This document shows, piece after piece, positions 35,935 through 45,992 of a stretch of 64,000 nucleotides of DNA; the stretch's first letter is position 1, and the number at the start of each line of letters is the position of its first letter. The notes under the pieces were generated by a model. That model made no database searches and was not told where the DNA came from. It saw only the letters and a program-made list of their open reading frames with translations. Source of the stretch: Prosopocoilus inquinatus (Eukaryota > Arthropoda > Insecta > Coleoptera > Lucanidae). The DNA lies in the NCBI GenBank assembly GCA_036172665.1, contig CM069875.1:23157806-23221805 (forward strand), given 5' to 3'. The position numbers and the translations under genes are program-made.

Positions 35935-36199
35935 TTTGCAAAATTTTGTTGCAAATCGTTTTTGATTGCAGTGAAAATCTCGAGCGGCCTCTGTACAGCT
36001 GTTTCAGCCCTGCTTGAGGCTTCATCAGCAGAGACGTAGCTCGACATTCCCACTACAGACCAAAAACGACTTGTCCAATTTATTCGCAATTGCGATGTAA
36101 TAGTGATGAACAGATAAAACAGCGACATCTTACTATCGCTTTTTGACCTGACATTGCAGTAGGATAGACAAATTGAAGCGGGATTTGCTCCTAATAAGT
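35935..36199 (-). mobile_element. Hammerhead-ribozyme retroelement, copy B
   Basis: On the minus strand: X segment truncated at its 5' side (starts near CTTATTAGG), then CATCGCAATTGCGAATAAAT, ribozyme, and the right flank CACTGCAATCAAAAACGATT. The 3' end differs after TTTGCAACAAAATTTTGC, so the border at about 35935 is approximate. No inverted X arm and no target duplication was found. Confidence 0.8.
35980..36044 (-). ncRNA. Type I hammerhead ribozyme (copy B)
   Basis: The core CTGATGA lies at 36028-36022 on the minus strand, the canonical box. Stem I: TCGAGC/GCTCGA outside and CTCTG/CAGAG inside. Stem II: AGCC/GGCT. GAAA then ACAG/CUGU for stem III, with cleavage after GUA between 35994 and 35993. 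Confidence 0.85.
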
Positions 36200-36846
36200 T
36201 CGAATTCGTCTCGTTTTTTCGTCAATATATCGCTTATACACTTTTGTGACATCTACAATAAGTATTTCTAAATGAAAAGGACGCTTATAAATTTGAAATA
36301 TTGTACTCACTGCAAAAATTTCCTATAATCTTTCAGTAATTTCCATTTTCGCCAAATCTGGCCTGTCCGTTTGGTACCTTACAAATGATTTTTGTGCAGC
36401 AACTTTCATTCTTTTACTTTAATTTCAGTTTTACTTGTAGACTTCTTAAAGTTGAGAGTTGACTACACCGGTTGATCTATCAGACTTGAAGTGTCACATT
36501 TTGGCATATGTTACAATGACATGAAATTAATTTGTCTAATTTAATTTTAATAGCCAACCTAATAAAATAAAATCATGACCTATTTGATGGTAAATAAATA
36601 AAAAACAGATATTATCTCTATTCGTTATCAAAACAGCAAATTGATGAAAGGTGTATTAATGTATTAAAACTACAACACGCCACAATTTTCAAAATTCACA
36701 CTTTATCAATCACCTAAACAGTGGCTGAAGGCCTTCAGCCTTCGCATCTGTCTGTTGTACAATCCAATCTACCAGTCTCGCTATAGACACAGTTTATTAG
36801 TTACGAGTATGCTTACGAGCAAGAGTACTTAAATGAAAAATTGTAT

Positions 36847-37279
36847 TTAGAAAAATTTTGTGCAAATCGTTTTTGATTGCAGTGAGAACCTCGAGCAGCC
36901 TCTGGACAGCTGTTTCAGCCCTGCTTGGGGCTTCTTCAGCAGAGACGTAGCTCGACATTCCCACTGCAGACCAAAAACGACTTGCACAATTTATTCGCAA
37001 TTGCGATGTAAGAATGATGAACAGATAAAACAGCGACATCTTACTATCGCTTTTTGACCTGACATTGCAGTAGGATAGACAAATTGAAGCGGGATTTGCT
37101 CCTAATAAGTCCCCCATGCAAGGCGGCCATGCTTTTCTAAAACTTTCATTATGCTTTGACAGCAAGCATGGCCGCCTTGCATGGGGGACTTATTAGGAGC
37201 AAATCCCGCTTCAATTTGTCTATCCTACTGCAATGTCAGGTCAAAAAGCGATAGTAAGATGTCGCTGTTTTATCTGTTC
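36847..37279 (-). mobile_element. Hammerhead-ribozyme retroelement, copy C, with 12-bp TSD
   Basis: 433 bp flanked by exact direct repeats GAAAAATTGTAT at 36835-36846 and 37280-37291. On the minus strand it starts with an inverted X segment, a 29-nt loop, then X in normal orientation, the ribozyme, and the 3' end CAAAATTTTTCTAA. The two X arms (37019-37134 and 37164-37279) are perfect 116-bp complements. The 3' end is the same as in copy E, while the 5' ends differ, as expected of target-primed reverse transcription. It lies about 350 bp upstream of the ANKMY1-like start codon. Confidence 0.9.
36891..36955 (-). ncRNA. Type I hammerhead ribozyme (copy C)
   Basis: Minus strand: TCGAGC-TACGT-CTCTG, box CTGAAGA (36939-36933), stem II AGCCC/GGGCT with loop CAAGCA, GAAA, then ACAGCUGU, cleavage after GUC (36905/36904), CAGAG-GCT-GCTCGA. 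All core positions are intact. The self-complementary ACAGCUGU leaves no loop for stem III, so activity probably needs a dimer, as in other short-stem-III hammerheads. Confidence 0.88.
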
Positions 37280-37636
37280 GAAAAATTGTATATTCAACAC
37301 TTTTTATATTTAAATTTAAAACTAATATTTCTTTTCTTTGCATACTTAAATAAAGATTTTTTTTTTACTGAAATGAAGAAAGCTTAGTTTAAATCCTTTT
37401 TTGATTATGACAAAAATATGACAGCATATTTGCTTCTCAACGCAGCATAGTCAAACTTTTCTTCACGTTTCGGGCTTTATAAAATTCAAGTTATATAAAA
37501 ATTGCACCACCTTTAATAACTACACGTGAACGAAATGGAATTATCATTTCATGTTGGTCCACAAATAAATGTATGAATCCAAATTTATTACGTTCAAGTG
37601 TCAGTTAAAAACACAAAACGTCATTACAAAGTCATC

Positions 37637-40600
37637 ATGTTTGAAAATAACTTGCACGAAGTCATCTCCGCATATGTTCCTCATTTTTGCGAGAAGTACG
37701 ACGGTAATTCCAATTTCGAAAACCAAAGAAACGGGTGTGGGTATCAAGAATGGAAAAATGGTGACTTTCAAAAGTACTCCGGCGACTTTCATGAAGATAG
37801 TCTTCATGGAAAAGGGAAATACACATGGTTGCGCCCTTCTCAAAGTTACTTGTATGAAGGTGATTTGTACGCTAATAATTTTGAAGGATATGCCAATTTG
37901 ATACGCACAGACGGCCAATATTTTGAAGGTTTATTGAAGAATAACCGCAGATTCGGGCCGGGTGTTGTGACGTACCCTGATGGAAAACAGGATATTGGAT
38001 TGTGGGATGGTCCGAAATTAAGGAGATTGAGCTGTGTTGTTATGCCAGAATGGGCACCAAAGTTAGCGAGAACTTCCAGCGGTAAAGTCAAACTGTTGAA
38101 ATTTCGGAAGCTCGTACCAATTTGTCCAATCGAGATAGACAATGCTAAGGAAGTATTGAGGGAGTTGGGCGCCAATTCAGAAATGTTAGAAAAATCTGAT
38201 GAATTATACAATAAGTGTATTAGGCACCCAAAAAGTAAATTATTTAATAAGAAACTACACGATCAAAAGTTTTTTGGGCAAATCGATTGCACCATTGAAG
38301 TTGCAGACCCAGAAGCATTGCAGTCTATTTCTCTTCTCTCTGTTGAGAATAAGTCAGTCGATGAAATACTTGAAAATTTATTAGAAAATGTTGATATTTT
38401 AAAGGATGTTCCAAATGAACAAAGAGAAGAAATACTAGCTGAAAAAATGGAAGAATTGAGACAGGAATACTATATGCATTCAAGCGAGAATTTTGTCAAG
38501 TCTTTGTTGGAAACTCTGTTAGAAAATACTGAAGATATGCTGAAATATCCAAAAGAAGAAAGGGTTTTGATTTTTAATAAACTTTTGATACAACATTGTT
38601 TTCAATCGCCGAAAATTAAAAACGATTTCCCTGTAAAGAAAATAGAAGTTACTGATTTATTGGCTTGGAATAACGAAAATATATCCATAGAGATGATGAA
38701 GCATATATTCTTGTATAGAAATATGGAAAACACGGTATCTTTTAGTGTTACTAAACTATTAGCAGGAGATAGGACCTCATTTAATGCATGTGGTGATCAT
38801 GAAAAGATTTGCGTTTTATTTTTAGTTAACTGCAGCGTTGGGAATGAAGAAATTGTTGAAAATATTTTCCTGAATTATGATTTTAATCAAGACTTATGCG
38901 ACGCCAGGGGTAATGCAGGCATAACTTTTGCTGCAGCTAGAGATCGCTGGTCGATTATCAGGAAACTAACCAACGTAGGAGTGAATTTGGACGTTTTAAA
39001 TGATGAAGGCCTTACGCCTTTAATGTTATGCCTACTACGATATTTAGCAGTAAAGAAATCGGTTGGTAACTGGGAGAGTGCCTTTTTAATTAATACCATC
39101 GTTAAACCGGAAGAGGAAGTGGAAGTTACAACAGAATGGCGGCCGCATGTTTCTTGGAGTGACTTGAATCAGGTTTCTGTCACAACTGTATATGAGACAT
39201 ACGCAGATTTGAAAGATGGCTTGGAAAAATTGAACATCCTCAACAAGCCAAATCCATTCACTATTTCAGAATGCAATGACCTACCTATTGATTCGCTTAA
39301 GGATGTTTTCGACGAGATAAAATCCATAGAAATTGACATGGCTTTCAGGAACTTCCAAGAACCTTATATAGATATAAACGGACCAGTTACTCAAGCATAT
39401 ATTTTCGCAACGAGTTGTAAGGTGCCTTCCAAAAAAACAAAAAAAGGAAAAAAGAAAATAAAAGGTAAAGTTAAAGCAAGAGGAAAAGCCAAATCAAAAA
39501 CAAAATCAAGTACAAAATCAAGTACAAAATCAAGAGCAAAATCAAAAGCAAAAAGAAAAAAAGAAAAGTCACCCAAGCCGGATAAATCAAAATCCACCAC
39601 TGAGGAATTTATAATGACAAATAAATTGAAAATTATTTTCACAACAATAAAAATTTTGTTATCTTGTGGGGCAGATCCGAATATTGAACAAGCTCCAATG
39701 CCTCCCTTGATCGTATCCTTATTCTGTGGAAACGAAGAGCTACTGAATTTATTGTTAGCTTCATCGGCCGACCCCAACATTGTCACCATGGACGAAAACT
39801 TGGCACCGCTACATATTTTAGCAATGCTTCCGTTTAACAAAGAAAACGCAGACATGTTAAGGACATTATTGGAGCATAAAGCAAATCCAAATTGCAAAGC
39901 AAACACTTGCCATTGGATGGAGGAGAAAACCAAAATAATTGGTAAGCATGTACCTGAGGGAGAAGATATGGGAAAAACACCTCTACATATATTGTGCATG
40001 CGGTACGATTTTAATGATGACACGGAGGACTATTTACCTCAGATGATCAAGGATCTTATTGATTTCAAAGTAAACGTACGTGAATATTATTTAGGGCACA
40101 CTCCATTTTCCTTGGCTGTTCTGAGGGGAAACTTAAAACTAATAAAATTCTTTTTAGATACGTCCACTGCTAACCCAAATGCAAAATTAGGAGAAGGTAT
40201 GGGGATCGCCTTGATAGTGCCTATTTTAAAAAGATACACTAATGTGTTACCTTTACAAACAGCAATCGACGTATACGATTTATTAATGGAATATTATGTA
40301 AACCCTCTAAAAGATGTAAATGAAATAGGAAACGCGATTGAATTTATGTATAAAGAACACCAAGTGGAAGAAAAACAAAAGAAGAAGAAGAAGAAGAAGA
40401 AAGGAGGAAAGAAAGGCAGCAAAACTTCATCGAAAAGTTCCAAAAAGAAAAAGAGCAAAACTTCATCCAAAAGCTCTAAAAAGAAAAGTAGCAGAAGTTC
40501 ATCGAAAAGGTCTAAAAAGAAAGGGTCGTCCACAGAGGAAATTAAAAACTATTTGCTGGAGTGCGCGAGAAAAATGTTACAGCGCCATCTCCAGTTCAAT

Positions 40601-43087
40601 GCTTTTAAACATTTAGCGTATTTCGTTTTGGAAGATCCAGATTTAGAGGATGAAGTCAGTAATATTTTGATTAAGCTCCTCACTTTATCAGATGCTGAAA
40701 GGATAATTCAAATTTTGCTGCGTAAACGCATATTTTATCCGAACGACATGACCTATTACATTAGCTTACAAATATTGCAACGTATTAAAGACAGCCAAAT
40801 TCAATCAAAAAAAGGCAAACGTAAAAAGTCTAAAGGAGACCGCAGAACCCCTGAAGACATATTAGATAACTTAGATTTTGATACAATCGATCCTGTAAAT
40901 AGGTTCTGCTTAATCGAACCAGAAGTCGATCCAAATAAAGGCAGGTACAAAGTTTGTTTTTACTGCGGTGCAAAAGTCGGCAAAATACTGATAGCGTGTC
41001 CAAAATGCGGCCTAGTCTACTTTTGTTCAGAGGAATGCAACAAATTGAGTATTAAGAAACAAGCAAAAGTACATAAGTGCCGGGTTTTGTTTTACAAGCG
41101 GGAAAAGAAAAAACAAGAAGAATTTTCAGCTTTAGGCCTTAAGTATGAATTTCGTTCCAAATTAGACGAAAAACTGGAAGAACTAAAACGTGATGGCCTG
41201 CTAAGCTATTTGCGACAAGAAGGACGAGGTGATGGTTTAGATATCGATTTTGAACGAGATATCGACTTAACTGACATTGGGAAAGGGAAAATTACTTTTA
41301 GTGTTCGGCAAGGCGTTAAAACACAAAGTATTCCCCTATCGGCTTGGTCTTCACGTGAAACTTCTTTGCAGGAGGAAAGTAGAAAGAAAATCGCAGGCGA
41401 AAAATTCTCGAAATGGGAGGAGAAAACAGGAAAAAGTAAACCGGGAAGTAGAGCAGCTTCATCAGAGAAAAGTGCAGAGCGAAAATACGATGAGACTTGG
41501 TCTGATGTAGAAGAACGTAAACAAAGAGGTAGAAAAGATCGAACAAAGGAGGATGCAAAGTTTAAACGCACGGATAAAGAATCACGGATTGGAGAAGACG
41601 CAAAAGAGAAAAGAAAAGGTAAATATGGGGCAAAAATGAAAGACAGAGGATCCTGGAGCGAAGAACGTTTATTGGGTAAAGATAAAGAGAGCAAGAAAGG
41701 TAAGTCTGATGGAAAAATAAAAGATAGTGGAACTTGGAGCGAGAAAGGTGAAACGGGGAGATACAAAGATAAAAAGGGCAAATCTGAAAGAAAAATGACA
41801 GAGAGGGAAACACCAAGCGTAGAAAGTGTATCGGGAAAACTTAAAAAGAGCAACAAAAGAAAAGCGGATGGAAGAAGAAAAGACAGTGGAACTTGGAGCG
41901 ATAAAAGTGAAACGGGACGATACAAAGATGGAAAAAGTAAATTTGAAAGAAAAATGACAGACAGAGAAACACCAAGCGAAGAAACTGTATCGGGTAAACT
42001 TAAAAAGAGCAAGAAAGGAAAATCGGATGGAAAAAGAAAAGACAGTGAAACTTGGAGCGAGAAAAGTGAAATGAGTAAATACAAAGACAGAAAAGGTAAA
42101 CCTGAAAGAAAAATGATAGACAGAGAAACATCAAGTGAAGAAAGTATAGCAGGTAAACTTATAAAGAGTAAGAAAGGAAAATCTGATGAAAGAAGAAAGG
42201 ATAGTGGAACCTGGAGCGAGAAAAGTGGATCGGGTAAATACAAAGATTACAAAAAAAGCAAACCGGAAAGAAACATGAAAGACAGGGAACCATCAAGTGA
42301 AGACAGTATTGTGGGTAAACATAAAAAGAGCAAGAAAGATAAATTTGGAAATAAAAAGAAAGACAGAGAAACTTCGAGTGACGAGTGTGTTACAGACAAA
42401 CTTAAAGTGAGTAAGAAAGGTAAATCTGAAGAAAAATTTAAAGGTAGACAAGCCTTAAATGGATTAGGCACACGTAAAGGAGGTACAAAAGGCGAATCAG
42501 AAGGAAAAAAGAAGGACATGGGAGATAAAGCTAAAACAAATATGTCTAGTAAAGGTAAAAAGGGCAGATATGGTATATCTGAACAAAAATTGAAAAAAGA
42601 TGTATTTGGTAAAGATAAAGTAGGCCCAAAAAGTAAATTTGAAGGAAAAATGCCAGAAAAAGGAATTGCGACGAAGGCAAAAACTATTGGAGATAGGGAG
42701 AAAGGTTTAGCTGGTGCAGGACGTAGTCTAGTGAGATATGGAAGTAAGAATTTCGGACCAGAGACGGCAGTTAAATGGGAGAGTAAATTTGGCACAGGAC
42801 GGAAATCGGAAAATGCAAAAGACACAGAATTCGAAAAGGACAAATCAAAGATTTCTTTGATCAAATTCCCGTACAAAAGGGGGCAGGAATATGACGACAA
42901 TGTAACATATGCTTATTCAAAGTTATCAAAAAAATATCAGCGTTTCTTGGAAATACTCAGCGAATTTTTTCCGGATTTTGACCTTTGTATGTTGCTTTTG
43001 CCGTACGCTTGCTTCGTCGATGGTCAATTGTATTACAGGTTTCTGGATGAGAGACCTTCCTGTTGTCTATCTTTCAGTACCGTTTAA
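37637..43087 (+). CDS. ANKMY1: MORN, ankyrin and MYND domain protein (ANKMY1-like)
   Basis: An uninterrupted 1816-residue ORF from the first in-frame ATG (37637); the frame is open back to 37577 without another ATG. MORN-type repeats are at about 46-130 (YSGDF, YEGDL, YFEGLL, PDG). Ankyrin-like repeats lie at about 385-468 and 662-852 (SCGADPNIE, APLHILAM, TPLHILC, HTPFSLAV), separated by Lys-rich low-complexity linkers at about 595-655 and 913-970. The MYND zinc finger starts at residue 1107 (CFYCG, CPKCG, YFCSEEC, HKC). The order MORN-ANK-MYND is that of ANKMY1, a poorly studied protein often linked to cilia. The vertebrate protein is about 940 residues; here a lysine/serine-rich tail (about 1150-1740) with 53-residue repeats nearly doubles it. 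The lack of introns over 5.4 kb is odd for this family and may mean a retrocopy or intron loss. Confidence 0.9.
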   Translation: MFENNLHEVISAYVPHFCEKYDGNSNFENQRNGCGYQEWKNGDFQKYSGDFHEDSLHGKGKYTWLRPSQSYLYEGDLYANNFEGYANLIRTDGQYFEGLLKNNRRFGPGVVTYPDGKQDIGLWDGPKLRRLSCVVMPEWAPKLARTSSGKVKLLKFRKLVPICPIEIDNAKEVLRELGANSEMLEKSDELYNKCIRHPKSKLFNKKLHDQKFFGQIDCTIEVADPEALQSISLLSVENKSVDEILENLLENVDILKDVPNEQREEILAEKMEELRQEYYMHSSENFVKSLLETLLENTEDMLKYPKEERVLIFNKLLIQHCFQSPKIKNDFPVKKIEVTDLLAWNNENISIEMMKHIFLYRNMENTVSFSVTKLLAGDRTSFNACGDHEKICVLFLVNCSVGNEEIVENIFLNYDFNQDLCDARGNAGITFAAARDRWSIIRKLTNVGVNLDVLNDEGLTPLMLCLLRYLAVKKSVGNWESAFLINTIVKPEEEVEVTTEWRPHVSWSDLNQVSVTTVYETYADLKDGLEKLNILNKPNPFTISECNDLPIDSLKDVFDEIKSIEIDMAFRNFQEPYIDINGPVTQAYIFATSCKVPSKKTKKGKKKIKGKVKARGKAKSKTKSSTKSSTKSRAKSKAKRKKEKSPKPDKSKSTTEEFIMTNKLKIIFTTIKILLSCGADPNIEQAPMPPLIVSLFCGNEELLNLLLASSADPNIVTMDENLAPLHILAMLPFNKENADMLRTLLEHKANPNCKANTCHWMEEKTKIIGKHVPEGEDMGKTPLHILCMRYDFNDDTEDYLPQMIKDLIDFKVNVREYYLGHTPFSLAVLRGNLKLIKFFLDTSTANPNAKLGEGMGIALIVPILKRYTNVLPLQTAIDVYDLLMEYYVNPLKDVNEIGNAIEFMYKEHQVEEKQKKKKKKKKGGKKGSKTSSKSSKKKKSKTSSKSSKKKSSRSSSKRSKKKGSSTEEIKNYLLECARKMLQRHLQFNAFKHLAYFVLEDPDLEDEVSNILIKLLTLSDAERIIQILLRKRIFYPNDMTYYISLQILQRIKDSQIQSKKGKRKKSKGDRRTPEDILDNLDFDTIDPVNRFCLIEPEVDPNKGRYKVCFYCGAKVGKILIACPKCGLVYFCSEECNKLSIKKQAKVHKCRVLFYKREKKKQEEFSALGLKYEFRSKLDEKLEELKRDGLLSYLRQEGRGDGLDIDFERDIDLTDIGKGKITFSVRQGVKTQSIPLSAWSSRETSLQEESRKKIAGEKFSKWEEKTGKSKPGSRAASSEKSAERKYDETWSDVEERKQRGRKDRTKEDAKFKRTDKESRIGEDAKEKRKGKYGAKMKDRGSWSEERLLGKDKESKKGKSDGKIKDSGTWSEKGETGRYKDKKGKSERKMTERETPSVESVSGKLKKSNKRKADGRRKDSGTWSDKSETGRYKDGKSKFERKMTDRETPSEETVSGKLKKSKKGKSDGKRKDSETWSEKSEMSKYKDRKGKPERKMIDRETSSEESIAGKLIKSKKGKSDERRKDSGTWSEKSGSGKYKDYKKSKPERNMKDREPSSEDSIVGKHKKSKKDKFGNKKKDRETSSDECVTDKLKVSKKGKSEEKFKGRQALNGLGTRKGGTKGESEGKKKDMGDKAKTNMSSKGKKGRYGISEQKLKKDVFGKDKVGPKSKFEGKMPEKGIATKAKTIGDREKGLAGAGRSLVRYGSKNFGPETAVKWESKFGTGRKSENAKDTEFEKDKSKISLIKFPYKRGQEYDDNVTYAYSKLSKKYQRFLEILSEFFPDFDLCMLLLPYACFVDGQLYYRFLDERPSCCLSFSTV
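41590..42440 (+). repeat. 159-bp tandem repeat within the ANKMY1-like tail
   Basis: About five imperfect units encode a 53-residue repeat with the order KDSGTWSEKSETGRYKD, then KPERKMTDRETPSEE, then GKLKKSKKGKS. The units are diverged in sequence yet free of frame-shifting indels, so the reading frame seems to be kept. The product is strongly basic. Confidence 0.85.
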
Positions 43088-43443
43088 CAAAAGAAGGCTC
43101 CTGCTTAATTATTATAAATTTCTACATAATTTTTTATTTATTAGTTTTTACGTTTTTGTATAAATACTTGTATTTTTTAAATGTTTTACTTTTTACTTTA
43201 TGTATTTAAACTGGTATATAAAGAAATATTTTTGCTTAGAAGTTCATTTCGGTATACGAAAGTATTTAAACTAAATTTATAGAACTCATGCTTTTTTATG
43301 TTCAGGTGTAAAACGTTTTAGAAATCGCAGAAGTTTCTTAAACAGTTCAAGATATGGTATTGTCCATTAATATTATATTAAAAATAGAGCTCTAGACCAT
43401 CAGGTGTTTTTTTTTGTCTAATTACCCAACCCAACTGTGAATA

Positions 43444-43551
43444 AGTTATTCAAAGATTAAATTCATTTGTTAATTGTAATGTGTCACAGAAAAAATGCTG
43501 TTCATAGAGAACACATTATAAACGACAAATAAATTTAATCTTTGAATAACT
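43444..43551. repeat. Palindromic MITE, ~50-bp arms
   Basis: AGTTATTCAAAGATTAAATT at the left is inverted at the right (AATTTAATCTTTGAATAACT), and complementarity continues inward past AATGTGT/ACACATT. Confidence 0.75.
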
Positions 43552-43675
43552 GTAGGTTATTTTTTAACTAGTAGGAGTAATTCATATTTGTCCACTAAAA
43601 ACTCTCAAATGTTGTTGACCTCTTGACAGCCAGTTCAGACAATCCTACAATTTAAACATAAGAATTAAAGTTTTT

Positions 43676-43771
43676 TAAAATGTTGTTACAAATCGTTTTT
43701 GATTGCAGTGAATCCCTCGAGTAGTTTCTGTATAGCTGTTTCAGCCCCGTTTGGGACTTCATCAGCAGAAG
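43676..43771 (-). mobile_element. Hammerhead-ribozyme retroelement, copy D (5'-truncated)
   Basis: The minus strand retains only the inner part of the ribozyme and its right flank (TTCACTGCAATCAAAAACGA). Homology stops just 5' of the inner stem I strand, so the X segment and the outer stem I 5' strand are missing. Confidence 0.75.
43717..43771 (-). ncRNA. Hammerhead ribozyme (copy D), partial
   Basis: The box CTGATGA (43765-43759) and GAAA are intact. The inner stem I is TTCTG/CAGAA where other copies have CTCTG/CAGAG: a compensatory pair change. Stem II is AGTCCC/GGGGCT with a G-U pair. Stem III is ACAG/CUAU with one mismatch. The outer stem I has lost its partner, so this copy may be inactive. 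Confidence 0.75.
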
Positions 43772-45056
43772 CGGAAATAATTTCTGAATTAGTTTCATTC
43801 TACCTACAGCAGGGTGACAACTGTCACTCCTTGTTTAAAAGCAAATTATAGTTATTCACTATTGGTAAAACAGAGCATTAATTATCTAAAAATAGCCGTT
43901 TTCTAACAAAAGTGTTAAATTTGGACCATCTTGTAGCTTGTTTCCGCATTCTAAATAGTAGTAGCAATAGTCTGTTTTTACAGTGTGTTACTTTAAAAAA
44001 AGTAATCTGTTAGAATCGCTTTAAATACATTCTTTACGAGTAAGTTTCTATTTTAAATGGATCACCCTGTATAATAATGCGTTCATTTATTTCGAGAAAG
44101 CGAAGTTCAAACATTTAAAACTCTCTCAAACGATAATCATCTCATTAAATTTCTTGAAACCATTCTAATTAATAGCTTTTAATTTCTCCTCGCGATATAA
44201 TGTCTTACAATTTTAAATTTCAATAATTTCTGTTCCTTATTCAACTTAATCAACTTAAAAATGTTGACGGTGAGTGTACTGCCATTTTTCGGCAACCTCG
44301 TTACAAATTTGACGTCATCTTGATTATCTGTTCGTCCTTTGGGGTCAACGTACCGCTAGAAAAGAAACTCGTCCTTCGCTTCTCTCTCTAACCACTTGCA
44401 GTAATGCAGTATTTATCTGTCTCACTCAGAGCATGCGCGTTGTAACAAAAGGCGTACGGGACTTAAGGTCGGTCGTTCGATCTTTTCCAATCTTCTCTGC
44501 CAACGAATAGGACGCGTCTTCTTTGAAGTGTAAAGTATTTGCTAAATTTAGTTTATCAGCAAGGTATACAGCTTCGATCGTAATGCAAAAGTATTTGGTA
44601 TCTGCTTCGTGTTAATTTGAAGTATTTAAAAGTAAAGAAAGTCTGGTAATACGCAGTTCCCAACCTAAAAATTGATTTTTTTTGTTAGGCAGACATTCTG
44701 CAAGCGTCCTCGCCTCTAAGTGCTCTACGTCATATCCGTTGGGGGCGGAATTTTTCCTCTTGGAGCCTGCCAGGTAATGGCCAAAGAGCTCCGATTGTTG
44801 CCTCGGAAATATCTCAGGTAATTAGAAAAAGTGATTCTGTTTTCTTTTTTAATGGAACGTTCTTTTTTACAGATCTGTTGCCGAATGACTCCACAACAAG
44901 ATTTGTGTTTCTCTCTTCTTAACTTCTCTGGATGGCTCCTTCTATTCAACAAACAGGTTCCTCTCTTAGCGATAAGTCATTACGGCTTTTAATAATTACG
45001 GTAATAATTACAAAGAAATATGATTTGATCATTAATAGTAAGCACATCATACTGGT
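43772..45056. other. Intergenic DNA without a recognised gene
   Basis: Contains a GATCACCCTGTATA motif (44060s) typical of insect MITE ends and a less AT-rich stretch at 44270-44480. No ORF resembles a known protein. Confidence 0.4.
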
Positions 45057-45230
45057 TTTTCTTGCCCCACATTGGGCGCCAAATTTATGTACTGGTTTTT
45101 CTTGTCTGACGTTGGGAAACAAATTTTTGTGATGATGTTTCCGTTCCACATTGGAGCGTCAAATTTTGTACTGACTTTCGTCTTTGTGGCTGGCGTTCGG
45201 TGGCTGGCGTTGGTAATGTTAAATATTTAT
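45057..45230 (-). repeat. LTR-element relic with repeated PBS-like motif
   Basis: On the minus strand TGGCGCCCAATGTGGGGCAA (about 45082-45063) is the classic retroviral/Gypsy primer-binding site. Degenerate versions of the same block recur about 50 and 100 bp away (plus strand: GACGTTGGGAAACAAATTT, CACATTGGAGCGTCAAATTT). No LTR pair or pol gene was found nearby. Confidence 0.5.
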
Positions 45231-45992
45231 GTTTTTCAGCCATACGTTATGACGTCAAATATATGTGGTGTTGTCTTCTGTCCTAACATTTTATGCAAAC
45301 AATCGACAGCGAATGATGTTGCAGACAACGAATGATGGTGTAACCGCGCAAAATAAATAATGTAAAACAGAAATATATGGACTCGGCTTTTCTTGAAAAA
45401 ACACGAATAAAAGACTTACTTTACAGCTGAAACTCTCGATTAATTAGATGATCATGATCATTAGATAATTCGGTAATTTGAAAATACCCAGGTCCGGTTT
45501 TATCTCTAATACAATTGAATCGATAGTCCTGTTCAGTTTAAATTTACTATTTGGAAAAACATTCTGGATTTTTATGTTAAGTGAATTATTGGGTTAAAGT
45601 TCTTTCAGCTAATGATATCTGAAGGCCTGAAGCTTCCTGAAGCCAATAAATACTTCAAAACAAAATCTAGAGAAAGTTATTTGTTGTTTTCTCAAAATAG
45701 TAAATTTGGACTGAACAAGATTATGCACTCATCGATTCAGTTGCAATAGTTATCGAAAGTTTAAATCTCGCTCCCTAGTTTTCATGTTCACAACCATTGA
45801 TATTTCCAAAACATTCCTAATTTTTACGATTCTAAACAAATTTTGATACTACTTATTCTAAAATATTCAATTTAATTTATTTACAATGCCAAATCAAATT
45901 CCAAAACGCTAACAAATTAATAATTTCTTAAATTTATTTTATTACTACCACTTTGATATATTTCAATTTGTCAGTCTTAAAAGTTTTTCAAC

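Noticed and set aside
37569..37901. Plus-strand 110-residue ORF overlapping the ANKMY1-like start
   Set aside because: It is a shadow frame of the large ORF without homology.
41206..42900. Long minus-strand ORFs (345 and 217 residues) rich in Leu/Phe/Ser
   Set aside because: They are antisense shadows of the Lys-rich repeat tail; AAA/AAG-rich codons read as TTT/CTT.
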